Origin: Streptomyces pseudovenezuelae
GTDB taxonomy: Bacteria > Actinomycetota > Actinomycetes > Streptomycetales > Streptomycetaceae
Direction of reading: 5' to 3'
Length of the DNA stretch: 64,000 nucleotides
Assembly: GCF_001513955.1 (NCBI RefSeq)
Contig: NZ_KQ948146.1
Location: 222,476 to 286,475 of the forward strand
Of this stretch, positions 32,658 through 40,501 are shown piece by piece; position 1 is the stretch's first letter, and every line of letters begins with the position of its first letter. A program made the translations under genes and the position numbers. The notes below the pieces were generated by a model. The model saw only the letters and a program-made list of their open reading frames with translations, was not told the DNA's origin and made no database searches.

Positions 32658-33107
32658 ATGCCTCTTGAGGGCGAGTACGAGCCCAGCCCGACCCAGTGGG
32701 TGCGTGAGCAGGTGGAGTTGTACGAGAGCTCCGGCGGCACCAAGGGGAACACGCTCATGGACACGGGGATGCCGGTCATCGTGCTGACGACCCGCGGCGC
32801 GAAGAGCGGCAGCATCCGCAAGACGCCGTTGATGCGGGTCGAGCACGACGGTCGGTACGCGGTGGTCGCCTCGCTGGGCGGCGCGCCCAAGCACCCGGTC
32901 TGGTACCACAACGTCAAGGCCGACCCGCATGTCGAACTGCAGGACGGACCGGTCAAGGGAGACTTCGTCGCCCGCGAGATAACCGGCGCCGAGAAGGACG
33001 AGTGGTGGGAGCGTGCCGTCGCGGCGTACCCGCCGTACGCCGACTACCAGAAGAAGACGGACCGGGTGATACCGGTCTTCGTTCTGGAGCCCGTCGACGG
33101 GGACTGA
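32658..33107 (+). CDS. Ddn-like F420-dependent nitroreductase family protein
   Basis: A 149-residue split-barrel protein of the deazaflavin (F420)-dependent nitroreductase family (DUF385). The signatures are [28 protein letters not shown] (about 38-65), [20 protein letters not shown] and the C-terminal [13 protein letters not shown]. Relatives use reduced F420 to reduce quinones, enones or nitro compounds. The ATG at 32658 has GAGGAGACGG upstream. An intrinsic terminator follows, embedded in the 3' end of the convergent gene. Confidence 0.93.
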   Translation: MPLEGEYEPSPTQWVREQVELYESSGGTKGNTLMDTGMPVIVLTTRGAKSGSIRKTPLMRVEHDGRYAVVASLGGAPKHPVWYHNVKADPHVELQDGPVKGDFVAREITGAEKDEWWERAVAAYPPYADYQKKTDRVIPVFVLEPVDGD

Positions 33108-33169
33108 GCGTCCTCGGAACAATTCTCGAACCAGGACGCATGAACCGGCTTCGCCCGGGCATCCGAGCG

Positions 33170-34141
33170 TCAGGCCCCGCCGCGTTCCCCCGTCGCGGCG
33201 GGGCTTTCTCGTCCCTCCTCGGCCGGCCGGTCGGTCACGTCGAGGAAGATCTGGTCCGCCTCGGCCACGGTCCGGGAGACGGACCGCTTGATGCGTACGG
33301 CGACCTCCTCGACCCGCTCGCTGTCCAGGCCCGGCACCAGGTCGACCCGGGCGGCCACCAGGACCGAGTCCAGCCCCATCTTCATGGTGAACAGCGCCTC
33401 CACGCTGTCGATCTCGGGCTGCGCGTCCAGCAGCGCCCGGATCTTGGCACTGGACTCCGGGTCGGCGGCCTCGCCGATGAGCTGCCCCTTGGCCTCGCGG
33501 CCCAGCCGGTAGGCCACGTAGACCAGCAGCACACCGATGGCCAGGGAGGCCGACGCCTCCCACACCACCTGGCCGGTGACCATGTGCAGCGCCATGCCGA
33601 TCATGGCCAGGGTCACACCGAGCACCGCCGTGCCGTCCTCGGCGACGACCGTGCGCAGGGCCGGGTCGCGCATGCCCTGGGCGGCCCCGCCCTGCTTGTG
33701 CACCTGGTGCAGCGCCCGCAGCAGCGAGACGCCCTCGGCGAGGAAGGCCACGCCCAGCACGATCAGGCCTGCCACATAACCGCTGAGCTTTTCCTCGGCG
33801 CCGTTGCGGAGCGCCTCGACCCCCTGGAAGACGGAGAAGCAGCCGCCCATCACGAAGATCCCGACGGCCGCGATCAGCGACCAGAAGAACCGCTCCTTGC
33901 CGTATCCGAAGGGATGGCGCCGGTCTGCCGGGCGGCGGCTGCGGCGCAGCGCGGCCAGCAGGAAGACCTCGTTGAGGCTGTCCGCGACGGAGTGCGCCGC
34001 TTCCGACAGCAGCGCGGGCGAGCCCGCGAGGAGGCCGCCGACGGCCTTGGCGACCGCGATCACCAGGTTCGCGGCGAGCGCCACCAGGACGGTGACGCGT
34101 GTTTTCCGGTCTGCTGTGTCTTTCGTCGATGTCCCGCTCAC
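33170..34141 (-). CDS. Cation diffusion facilitator, SLC30A9-like branch
   Basis: A 323-residue metal transporter with six membrane helices (about 15-215) and a C-terminal cytoplasmic ferredoxin-like domain (about 225-310). The TM2 metal site is intact as SEAAHSVADSLNE (HxxxD). The TM5 site reads VVAEDGTAVLGV, the Glu-Asp form seen in SLC30A9/ZnT9-like members, not the usual HxxxD or DxxxD. That makes zinc specificity uncertain. The start is GTG. No metal-responsive regulator is adjacent. Confidence 0.9.
   Translation of the reverse strand: MSGTSTKDTADRKTRVTVLVALAANLVIAVAKAVGGLLAGSPALLSEAAHSVADSLNEVFLLAALRRSRRPADRRHPFGYGKERFFWSLIAAVGIFVMGGCFSVFQGVEALRNGAEEKLSGYVAGLIVLGVAFLAEGVSLLRALHQVHKQGGAAQGMRDPALRTVVAEDGTAVLGVTLAMIGMALHMVTGQVVWEASASLAIGVLLVYVAYRLGREAKGQLIGEAADPESSAKIRALLDAQPEIDSVEALFTMKMGLDSVLVAARVDLVPGLDSERVEEVAVRIKRSVSRTVAEADQIFLDVTDRPAEEGRESPAATGERGGA
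33174..33204 (+). terminator. Intrinsic terminator inside the 3' end of the CDF gene
   Basis: GCCCCGCCGCG (33174-33184) and CGCGGCGGGGC (33194-33204) pair perfectly around 9 bases and are followed by TTTCTCGT. It sits 67 bases after the Ddn-like gene and overlaps the last codons of the convergent transporter gene. Confidence 0.85.
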
Positions 34142-34235
34142 CCACGCCGACTGCCCGCCTCCGGGGTACTCACACCGTGCCGATCGCCGAAAACGGGGAA
34201 CGCGTCCACCAGGACAGGCTCACACAGGAGGAAGC

Positions 34236-35273
34236 ATGAGCAGCGCCGACGACGGCAACAGCGCGCTCGGCCACAAGGCGTTCAAACGGTCCAAGAGCCA
34301 TTTCGCGGACCGGGTGACCGCCGACGGCCGGGACGGCTGGCCGGTGGAGGCCGGCCGGTACCGCCTGGTGGTCAGCCGCGCGTGTCCCTGGGCTAGCCGG
34401 GCGGTGATCTCGCGGCGGCTGCTCGGGCTGGAGGACGCGCTCTCCATGGCGATCACGGACCCGATCCAGGACGACCGCAGCTGGCGGTTCACGCTGGACC
34501 CGGACGGCCGCGACCCGGTCCTCGGCATCCGCTACCTCAGCGAGGCCTACGACAAGCGGGAGAGCGACTATCCCGGCGGGGTGAGCGTGCCCGCGCTCGT
34601 GGACGTGCCCAGTGGGAAGCTCGTCACCAACGACTACCAGCAGCTCACCCTGGACCTCGCCACCGAGTGGAGGGAACTGCACCGGGAGGGCGCGCCCGAC
34701 CTGTACCCGCGGGCGCTGCGCGACGAGATCGACACCGTGATGGCGGACATCTACGAGGACGTCAACAACGGTGTGTACCGGGCGGGTTTCGCCGCCGGCC
34801 AGGAGGAGTACGAGGAGGCGTGCGCGGGCGTGTTCCGCCGGCTCGACCTGCTGACACCGCGGCTGGCCCGGCAGCGGTATCTCGTCGGGGACACCCTCAC
34901 CGAGGCGGACATCCGCCTGTTCACCACACTGGTGCGTTTCGACGCCGTCTATCACGGTCACTTCAAGTGCAACCGCTGGAAGCTGACGGAGAACGAGGTG
35001 CTGTGGGCGTACGTCCGCGACCTCTACCAGACGCCGGGCTTCGGTGACACCGTCGACTTCGACCACATCAAGCGGCACTACTACCAGGTGCACACCGGTA
35101 TCAACCCGACCGGCATCGTGCCGCTCGGTCCGGACCTGGCGGGCTGGCTGGCGCCGCATCACCGTGAGGAGCTCGGCGGCCGTCCGTTCGGCGACGGGAC
35201 CCCGCCGGGGCCGGCGCCGACGGCCGAGGCGGTCCCGGCGCACCACCGACCCACCACTGACCAAGGAGACTGA
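34236..35273 (+). CDS. Glutathione S-transferase omega-like / glutathionyl-hydroquinone reductase family
   Basis: A 345-residue protein of the ECM4/YqjG family. The thioredoxin-like domain carries the active-site cysteine in VVSRACPWASRAV (about residue 50). The C-terminal helical domain has YLVGDTLTEADIRLFTTLVRFDAVYHGHFKCN (about 210-241), and YQVHTGINPTGIVPLGP is diagnostic. In proteobacteria these reduce glutathionyl-hydroquinones; Streptomyces use mycothiol, so the physiological thiol is probably different. GGAGGAAGC precedes the ATG. A DUF4235 gene follows after one base, forming an operon. Confidence 0.9.
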   Translation: MSSADDGNSALGHKAFKRSKSHFADRVTADGRDGWPVEAGRYRLVVSRACPWASRAVISRRLLGLEDALSMAITDPIQDDRSWRFTLDPDGRDPVLGIRYLSEAYDKRESDYPGGVSVPALVDVPSGKLVTNDYQQLTLDLATEWRELHREGAPDLYPRALRDEIDTVMADIYEDVNNGVYRAGFAAGQEEYEEACAGVFRRLDLLTPRLARQRYLVGDTLTEADIRLFTTLVRFDAVYHGHFKCNRWKLTENEVLWAYVRDLYQTPGFGDTVDFDHIKRHYYQVHTGINPTGIVPLGPDLAGWLAPHHREELGGRPFGDGTPPGPAPTAEAVPAHHRPTTDQGD

Positions 35274-35274
35274 C

Positions 35275-35574
35275 GTGGCAAAGAAAAAGAAGAAGCTGCC
35301 CCTCGCCTACAAGCCCCTCGGCTTCGTCCTGGGCTGGACGAGCGGAACGGTGGCGGGACTGGCCTTCCAGAAGACCTGGAAGGCGATCCGGCACGAGGAC
35401 GACGCGCCCGACGCCCTGGACCGTGACCGCGGCTGGGGAGAGATCCTCCTGGCCGCGGCGGTCCAGGGCGCCATCTTCGCCGTGGTCCGCAGCGCGGTGG
35501 ACCGCGCGGGCGCCACAGCCATCGAACGCTCCACCGGAGTCTGGCCGTCCGACGAGAAGGGCGGCCGCGACTGA
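35275..35574 (+). CDS. DUF4235 membrane protein
   Basis: A 99-residue protein with a Lys-rich start (AKKKKKLPLAYKPLGFVLGW), a membrane helix (about 15-35), the polar loop KAIRHEDDAPDALDRDRGWGEILLAAAVQGAIFAVVRSAVDRAG and a second helix. This is the DUF4235 pattern, of unknown function. The GTG lies six bases after AAGGAG, one base beyond the GST stop, so it is cotranscribed with it. Confidence 0.87.
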   Translation: MAKKKKKLPLAYKPLGFVLGWTSGTVAGLAFQKTWKAIRHEDDAPDALDRDRGWGEILLAAAVQGAIFAVVRSAVDRAGATAIERSTGVWPSDEKGGRD

Positions 35575-35575
35575 C

Positions 35576-35968
35576 TCAGCCCTGCTTGGGCGCGGTCGGG
35601 GTGACCAGGCGCACGGTGAAGGAGTGTCCGGCGGGGTCGGAGTACCCCCGTTCCTCGAACGGCCCCGCCGCGTCCTTCGTCTCCAGTGGGCGCCCGCCGA
35701 GCTCCACCACCTTGCGCTCGGCCTCGTCCAGGTCCTCCACCACGAAGTCGATGTGGGCCTGGAGGGAGTTCTCGGGGCGGGGCCAGCTCGGCGGTGTGGC
35801 GTTCACGTCACGGCGGAACGCGAGCCGGAAGCCGTCCGCTCCCCTGATCTCGACGCGGTTCGCGGTCGCGTCGGTCTCCTCGGCCGTCAGCAACTCCTTG
35901 TAGAACACGGCGAGCTTCTCGGGCTCGGCACAGTCGAGCACCACGACCCCCGCTTTCACCAGTGCCAT
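35576..35968 (-). CDS. VOC-superfamily (glyoxalase-like) protein
   Basis: A 130-residue single VOC-domain protein: KAGVVVLDCAEPEKLAVFYKELL at the start, HIDFVVEDLDEAERKVVELGG in the middle and YSDPAGHSFTVRLV at the end match the beta-alpha-beta-beta-beta units of glyoxalase/bleomycin-resistance folds. The metal-binding residues are only partly kept, so the activity is uncertain. GGAGGAG precedes the ATG at 35968. Convergent with the DUF4235 gene, one base apart. Confidence 0.88.
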   Translation of the reverse strand: MALVKAGVVVLDCAEPEKLAVFYKELLTAEETDATANRVEIRGADGFRLAFRRDVNATPPSWPRPENSLQAHIDFVVEDLDEAERKVVELGGRPLETKDAAGPFEERGYSDPAGHSFTVRLVTPTAPKQG

Positions 35969-36043
35969 GTCTCCTCCGAAGGTTCTGGCCACGGGGTGTC
36001 GCCCGGCGGCCCTGTACCTTGCGGATATCCCGGCACGGCCGAT

Positions 36044-36511
36044 TCAGTCGGCGACCAGCCACTGTCCGTCCCGCATCAGCTCACGCCCCTTGAGTTCGTT
36101 CTCCTCCCGCCAGGCCTGGACGCGCTGCGGGTGGACGCGGAAGTACAGGTAGGGCGTGGTGAGTTGCCGCGGGTCGAACCCGGTACGCCCGGCGAACCGG
36201 TCCCCCTCCCGCGCGCTCAGTTCGTCCTGGGTGACGGTGTCGACGGTCCCCTCGATCATGACGACGTCCCGGGTGGGCCCGAGGCCGATCCGCACCCTCC
36301 CCGTCGATTTCAGGTTCCGGCCGGTGGGGCTGGCGGCCGGGGTGGCGATGAGCAGGGTGGAGCCGTCCCAGAGGAAGGAGAGCGGGACGAGGTACGGCAC
36401 ACCCGAGCCGTCGTCCGGGGCCGTGGCCACCCAGACGTCCTCGTCGTGCTCCAGTCGGTGCAGGGTGTCCTTCTTGCGCTGCTCGGCGGGGCGTGGCGGC
36501 TGCGGGGCCAT
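36044..36511 (-). CDS. PPOX-class split-barrel flavin/F420-binding protein
   Basis: A 155-residue pyridoxamine-phosphate-oxidase-like protein. The sequence VWVATAPDDGSGVPYLVPLSFLWDGSTLLIATP (about 26-58) followed by NLKSTGRVRIGLGPTRDVVMIEGTV (about 65-89) is typical of actinobacterial F420- or flavin-binding split barrels. The start at 36511 has GGAGGA nine bases before it; an in-frame ATG at 36550 lacks one. Its cofactor and substrate are undetermined. Confidence 0.87.
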   Translation of the reverse strand: MAPQPPRPAEQRKKDTLHRLEHDEDVWVATAPDDGSGVPYLVPLSFLWDGSTLLIATPAASPTGRNLKSTGRVRIGLGPTRDVVMIEGTVDTVTQDELSAREGDRFAGRTGFDPRQLTTPYLYFRVHPQRVQAWREENELKGRELMRDGQWLVAD

Positions 36512-36634
36512 CGGCGTGCGTCCTCCTGCTGGATCGTCAACTGACTTCATCAGTCTGGCCGTTCGGAACGGGTTTCACCTCCACCTTTCGTCCCGGGGCG
36601 TGGCGCGGGACGGTCAGGCCCCTCCGGCAATTTC

Positions 36635-36671
36635 CTGGACAGCTGTCCAGCTATAGTGGACACACGTCCAC
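36635..36671. promoter_or_regulatory. Two palindromic operators upstream of the DUF1304-tetR operon
   Basis: CTGGACAGCTGTCCAG (36635-36650) is a perfect 16-bp palindrome. GTGGACACACGTCCAC (36656-36671) has 6-bp arms around ACAC. TATAGT (36652-36657) between them would make a good -10 box, so binding would block the promoter. The natural ligand is the TetR protein encoded two genes on. Confidence 0.8.
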
Positions 36672-36687
36672 GAAGTAAGGGAAGCTG

Positions 36688-37050
36688 ATGGAGATCCTGG
36701 CGAAGGTGCTGGTCGGCCTGGTGGCGGCGCTGCACGTGTACATCCTGGTGATGGAGATGTTCCTGTGGCAGAAGAAGCCGGGGATGTCCTTCCACGGGTT
36801 CGACCGGGAGATGGCCAGGGCCACCGCCCCGATGGCCGCCAATCAGGGGCTGTACAACGGCTTTCTCGCGGCGGGACTGGTGTGGGGGCTGGTCGCCGGG
36901 GATCCGACCGGGTTCCGGGCGCAGGTGTTCTTCCTGGTGTGCGTGATCGTGGCCGGTGTGTACGGCGCCGTCACCGCGAATGTCCGGATCCTCGTCGCGC
37001 AGGCCCTGCCCGGCGCGCTCGCCCTGGCCGCCGTCCTCCTCGCGCAGTGA
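36688..37050 (+). CDS. DUF1304 membrane protein
   Basis: A 120-residue protein with four predicted membrane helices. The family marks are LVAALHVYILVMEMFLW (about 10-26), the loop KKPGMSFHGFDREMARATAPMAANQGLYNGFLAAGL and a C-terminal QALPGALALAAVLL. DUF1304 proteins have no settled function. The 3' end overlaps the start of a TetR gene by 4 bases, so the pair is one operon under the upstream palindromes and probably self-regulated. Confidence 0.93.
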   Translation: MEILAKVLVGLVAALHVYILVMEMFLWQKKPGMSFHGFDREMARATAPMAANQGLYNGFLAAGLVWGLVAGDPTGFRAQVFFLVCVIVAGVYGAVTANVRILVAQALPGALALAAVLLAQ

Positions 37051-37610
37051 CCCGCCCCGCGCCCGAGGACCCGCGGGCGGCCCGCACCCGGGCGCGGCTG
37101 CGGGAGGCACTGCTCGCGGAGTGCGCCGAGCGGCCCCTGGAGGAGGTCGGCGTGGCCGCCCTGGTGCGCCGGGCCGGAGTCGGCCGGGCCACCTTCTACG
37201 TCCACTACGACGGCCTGGAGGCACTCGCCGTCGACGCCTGCGCGGACGTCGTACGGGACGCCGTGGAGGCGCTGCACGCCTGGCGCGGGCGGCCCGACCC
37301 GGTGCACGCGCCGCCCGCGCTCGCGGAGTTCTTCGCCTCGCTCACTCCGCACGCCGCCCTGTACCGGTCCCTGCTCACCCCGGGCGGCGGCGGACCGCTC
37401 GGCCGGGTGCTGCACCGGGACCTGCGGGCCTACAGCCTGCGGGAGCGCGAGCTGGCGGGTGCCGCCGACGCCCCCCTGGTCGCCTCCGCCGTCGCGGCCA
37501 CCTTCGCCGGGGTCCTGGGCGACTGGCTGCACGGCCTGCTCGACGCCGCCGCGACCGACATCGCCGACCAGGTGTGGCAGTTGCTGGTCGCCCTGCACGC
37601 CAGCCGGTGA
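37047..37610 (+). CDS. TetR-family regulator coupled to the DUF1304 gene
   Basis: A 187-residue TetR-type protein starting at a GTG that overlaps the DUF1304 stop (GTGA). The helix-turn-helix is RARLREALLAECAERPLEEVGVAALVRRAGVGRATFYVHYDGLEAL (about 14-59). The C-terminal domain includes LYRSLLTPGGGGPLGRVLH and a hydrophobic end resembling TetR_C_33. It probably binds the two palindromes upstream and represses its own operon, relieved by a compound the membrane protein handles. Confidence 0.9.
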   Translation: MTRPAPEDPRAARTRARLREALLAECAERPLEEVGVAALVRRAGVGRATFYVHYDGLEALAVDACADVVRDAVEALHAWRGRPDPVHAPPALAEFFASLTPHAALYRSLLTPGGGGPLGRVLHRDLRAYSLRERELAGAADAPLVASAVAATFAGVLGDWLHGLLDAAATDIADQVWQLLVALHASR

Positions 37611-37617
37611 ACGCGCC

Positions 37618-38454
37618 TCACATGCAGGCCGCCTGCGCCTTGAGCAGGGGCCAGCCCTCGACACCCGCAAAGGTTCGGACGTACGCCGTCCGCCGGTCGC
37701 CGGTCAGCCACAACTCCCGGTCCTCGTAGCGATATCCGGTGTCGTGGGCGTTGGCGGGCAGGGTGACCGAGTCGTCGTAGGCCGTGGTGAGCATGCCGGG
37801 TTCGAGCAGACCCTCCGGGTCACGGGCATACGTACGCCCGCCGAGGTCGAGGAAGTGCACCTCGCCCCAGCCGCAGTGGTCGTCCCCCGCGCCGCTGCTC
37901 ACCTCGGCGGTCGGCACCCGCTCCCCCACCCGGTCGGTCCAGATCTCGTAGCCGTGGGAGGCGGTCCACTCGGCCGGGAGCTCCGACGGGTCGCAGGACG
38001 CGCTGGTCTCCGGGCCCCAACCGGGCCTGTCCTTCTGGTCCTTGGCGACCACGACGGCCACCTTGGTCCGGCCGCCCACGTCGTAGGAGTACAGCACGCG
38101 GTCCGTCTCCCGGCGCTCCACGCGGTAGCCGGAGCGGGGCTCCCCCGGGTCGAACAGGTCGAAGTACAGCTCCAGGCCCTCCTCCGGGCTGTCCCCGCCG
38201 TCGTCCCTGCTCCAGCCGTCCGGACCGTTGCCGTTGTGGATCTCACCGGCGCACTCCAGAGCGCGGCCGGCCGCGCCCGAGGCCAGCCGCAACGCCCGCG
38301 GTGTGTGCTCGTCGAGCTCCTTCGTGGGGACGTTCATCGGCCCGTCGTAGGCCGTGGCCGGTGCCGTGCCCTCGACCACCACGCCCTCCCCGGACTCGCA
38401 CCCCACGACCGTCATGGCCACGGCCGCGAGCACCGCCCACAGCGCTCTGCGCAT
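37618..38454 (-). CDS. Hypothetical lipoprotein
   Basis: A 278-residue exported protein not assigned to a family. The signal MRRALWAVLAAVAMTVVGC ends in a lipobox with Cys at residue 19. The mature part is acidic, with several cysteines (CAGEIHNGNG, SASCDPSE, DDHCGWGE, final AACM) and a repeat of Trp/Tyr-Gly motifs. The segment RVLYSYDVGGRTKVAVVVAKDQ suggests beta structure. The start at ATG 38454 follows GGGGGCGGGA. It is convergent with the TetR gene and just after the GlxA-type gene. Confidence 0.75.
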   Translation of the reverse strand: MRRALWAVLAAVAMTVVGCESGEGVVVEGTAPATAYDGPMNVPTKELDEHTPRALRLASGAAGRALECAGEIHNGNGPDGWSRDDGGDSPEEGLELYFDLFDPGEPRSGYRVERRETDRVLYSYDVGGRTKVAVVVAKDQKDRPGWGPETSASCDPSELPAEWTASHGYEIWTDRVGERVPTAEVSSGAGDDHCGWGEVHFLDLGGRTYARDPEGLLEPGMLTTAYDDSVTLPANAHDTGYRYEDRELWLTGDRRTAYVRTFAGVEGWPLLKAQAACM

Positions 38455-38515
38455 TCCCGCCCCCTGTGTACCGTCCGCCCTCATGATCCTTCGACGCCGC
38501 ACCGGCCGGGAACGT

Positions 38516-39475
38516 TCACCGCGCCGCCGTCTGGAACGTGCGCCGGTACACCTGCGGTGACACCCCGATCGCCGCGTGCAGGTGCTGTCGCAGGGACGCG
38601 CCGGTGGCGAAGCCGACGCGGCCGGCGATCTGGTCGACCGACAGATCGCTGGACTCCAGGAGGTGCCGGGCCCGGGCCACGCGCTGCTGGATCAGCCAGC
38701 GGCCGGGGCTGAGGCCGACCTCCTCGTTGAAGCGGCGGGCGAAGGTGCGCAGGCTCATCCGGGCGTGCGCGGCGAGGTCGCCCAGGGTCAGGGGCTCGTC
38801 CAGGCGCTCCAGGGCCCACGCACGCGTCCCGGCCGTGCTCGCGGCGCCCTGCTCAGGGACGGGCTGCTCGATGTACTGGGCCTGGCCGCCGTCCCGGAAC
38901 GGCGGGACCACACAGCGCCGGGCGACCGTGTTGGCGAGTTCGCTGCCGTGGTCCTTGCGGACGAGATGCAGGCAGATGTCCACACCGGAGGCGGCCCCGG
39001 CCGAGGTGAGGATGCGGCCGTCGTCGACGAAGAGCACATCCGGGTCCAGGTCGACGTGCGGGTACGTGATCCGGAACAGGTCCGCGAGCTGCCAGTGGGT
39101 GGTCGCCCGGCGGCCCTCCAGGAGACCGGCGGCGGCGAGGACGAAGGCGCCGGTGCAGATGGAGACGATCCGGGCGTCGGGGCGGATGAACGTGAGCGCC
39201 GTGCGCACCTCCTCCGGGAGCTCTAGGGTCATCCGCTCCGACGCGACGGGCGCGATCACCACGGTGTCGGCCGTGGCAAGGATCTCGGGCCCGTGCTCGA
39301 CACCGATGGTGAAGTCGGCGTTGCTGCTCACCGGCCGCCCGTCCACGCTGCAGGTCAGTACCTCGTACCGGCCGTCGGCGGCGCCGAGGATCCGGCTGGG
39401 GATGCCCAGCTCGAAGGGGTACACGCCGTCCAGGGCCAGCACCACGACCCGCTGGGTCCGCTCCACATGTCGCAT
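38516..39475 (-). CDS. GlxA/FtrA-type regulator (DJ-1/PfpI plus AraC domains)
   Basis: A 319-residue transcription factor. Residues about 8-180 form a DJ-1/PfpI-like domain with the nucleophile-elbow-like IVSICTGAFVLAAAGLL and TTHWQLAD. Residues about 220-315 form the AraC double helix-turn-helix (LTLGDLAAHARMSLRTFARRFNEEVGLSPGRWL, SVDQIAGRVGFATGASLRQHL). It is divergent from the quinone oxidoreductase gene by 71 bases, and the TGGCA-N4-TGCCA palindrome between them is its likely binding site. The signal is unknown. Confidence 0.93.
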   Translation of the reverse strand: MRHVERTQRVVVLALDGVYPFELGIPSRILGAADGRYEVLTCSVDGRPVSSNADFTIGVEHGPEILATADTVVIAPVASERMTLELPEEVRTALTFIRPDARIVSICTGAFVLAAAGLLEGRRATTHWQLADLFRITYPHVDLDPDVLFVDDGRILTSAGAASGVDICLHLVRKDHGSELANTVARRCVVPPFRDGGQAQYIEQPVPEQGAASTAGTRAWALERLDEPLTLGDLAAHARMSLRTFARRFNEEVGLSPGRWLIQQRVARARHLLESSDLSVDQIAGRVGFATGASLRQHLHAAIGVSPQVYRRTFQTAAR

Positions 39476-39509
39476 GGCACGATCCTATCGAAGCTTGGCA
39501 ATCGTGCCA
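39475..39509. promoter_or_regulatory. Overlapping inverted repeats with TGGCA/TGCCA arms
   Basis: TGGCA-ATCG-TGCCA (39496-39509) is a compact palindrome. Its right arm, ATCGTGCCA (39501-39509), also pairs with TGGCACGAT (39475-39483) at the GlxA-type start codon, a 9-bp match. Sites of TGGCA-N-TGCCA form are characteristic of GlxA/FtrA-like regulators. The layout permits looping or competition between two arms. Confidence 0.72.
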
Positions 39510-39546
39510 TTTCCCGGACGGGCGCGGCCGGGCAGGCTGGACGACC

Positions 39547-40497
39547 ATGAGCACTGTGAACACCATGCGAGCCATCAGCCAGGACACCCTCGGCGGTCCC
39601 GAGGTCCTCAAGGAGATCGAGGTCGAACGCCTCGCGCCGCGACCGAACCAGGTGCTGGTCCGGGTCCGGGCGGCCGGCCTGAACCCGACCGACTGGAAGC
39701 ACCGCGCCAACGGCGGCTTCCTCGGCGAACCGCCGTTCGTCCTCGGCTGGGACGTCTCCGGCGTGGTCGAGGCGGTCGGCATCGGCGTCGCCACCTTCAA
39801 GCCCGGTGACGAGGTGTTCGGCATGCTGCCGTACCCCTTCGGTCACGGTTCGCACGCCGAGTACGTCCTCGCTCCGGTGCGGGGCCTCACGCACAAGCCC
39901 GCCTCGATCGACCACGTTCAGGCGGCCGCGCTGCCCCTGGTGTCGCTGACCGCGTGGCAGGCGCTGGTCGAGAACGCCGAACTGCGGCCTGGACAGCGGG
40001 TGCTGATCCACGCGGCGGCCGGCGGGGTGGGGCATGTCGCCGTGCAGATCGCCAAGGCGCGGGGCGCGTACGTGATCGGCACCGCGAGCGCGGGCAAGCA
40101 CGCCTTCCTGCGCGAACTGGGCGCGGACGAGGTGATCGACTACCGGGAGACGGACTTCACCGAGGCGGTGAAGGACGTGGACGTGGTGCTCGACACGCTC
40201 GGCGGCGACACGTCCGTGGACTCGCTGCGGGTGCTGCGGCCGGGCGGGATCGTGGTGTCGATCCTGCCGGTCGGCTCGGACGAGTTCGGCACGGCGGCCG
40301 AGCGGCTCGGGGTCAGGGCCCTGCGGATGCTCGTGGACGCGGACCGTGCCGGGATGAACGCGATCGCGGACCTGGTGGAGAAGGGTGAGCTGCGGCCCAC
40401 GATCGCGGGGACGTTCCCGTTGGCCGATGCCGCCGAGGCTCACCGGCTCGGCGACACCGGCCGCACGGCCGGGAAGCTGGTCCTGGTGGTCGACTGA
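39547..40497 (+). CDS. NADPH:quinone-type zinc-less alcohol dehydrogenase
   Basis: A 316-residue medium-chain reductase without catalytic zinc. The N-terminal GroES-like domain has VRAAGLNPTDWKHRANGG. The Rossmann domain has VLIHAAAGGVGHVAVQIAKARGAYVIGTAS (about 153-182), the AAxGGVG NADPH motif. Enzymes of this group reduce quinones or enones. It is divergent from the GlxA-type regulator, which probably induces it, and convergent with the alcohol dehydrogenase gene four bases away. Confidence 0.92.
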   Translation: MSTVNTMRAISQDTLGGPEVLKEIEVERLAPRPNQVLVRVRAAGLNPTDWKHRANGGFLGEPPFVLGWDVSGVVEAVGIGVATFKPGDEVFGMLPYPFGHGSHAEYVLAPVRGLTHKPASIDHVQAAALPLVSLTAWQALVENAELRPGQRVLIHAAAGGVGHVAVQIAKARGAYVIGTASAGKHAFLRELGADEVIDYRETDFTEAVKDVDVVLDTLGGDTSVDSLRVLRPGGIVVSILPVGSDEFGTAAERLGVRALRMLVDADRAGMNAIADLVEKGELRPTIAGTFPLADAAEAHRLGDTGRTAGKLVLVVD

Positions 40498-40501
40498 CCG
40501 C

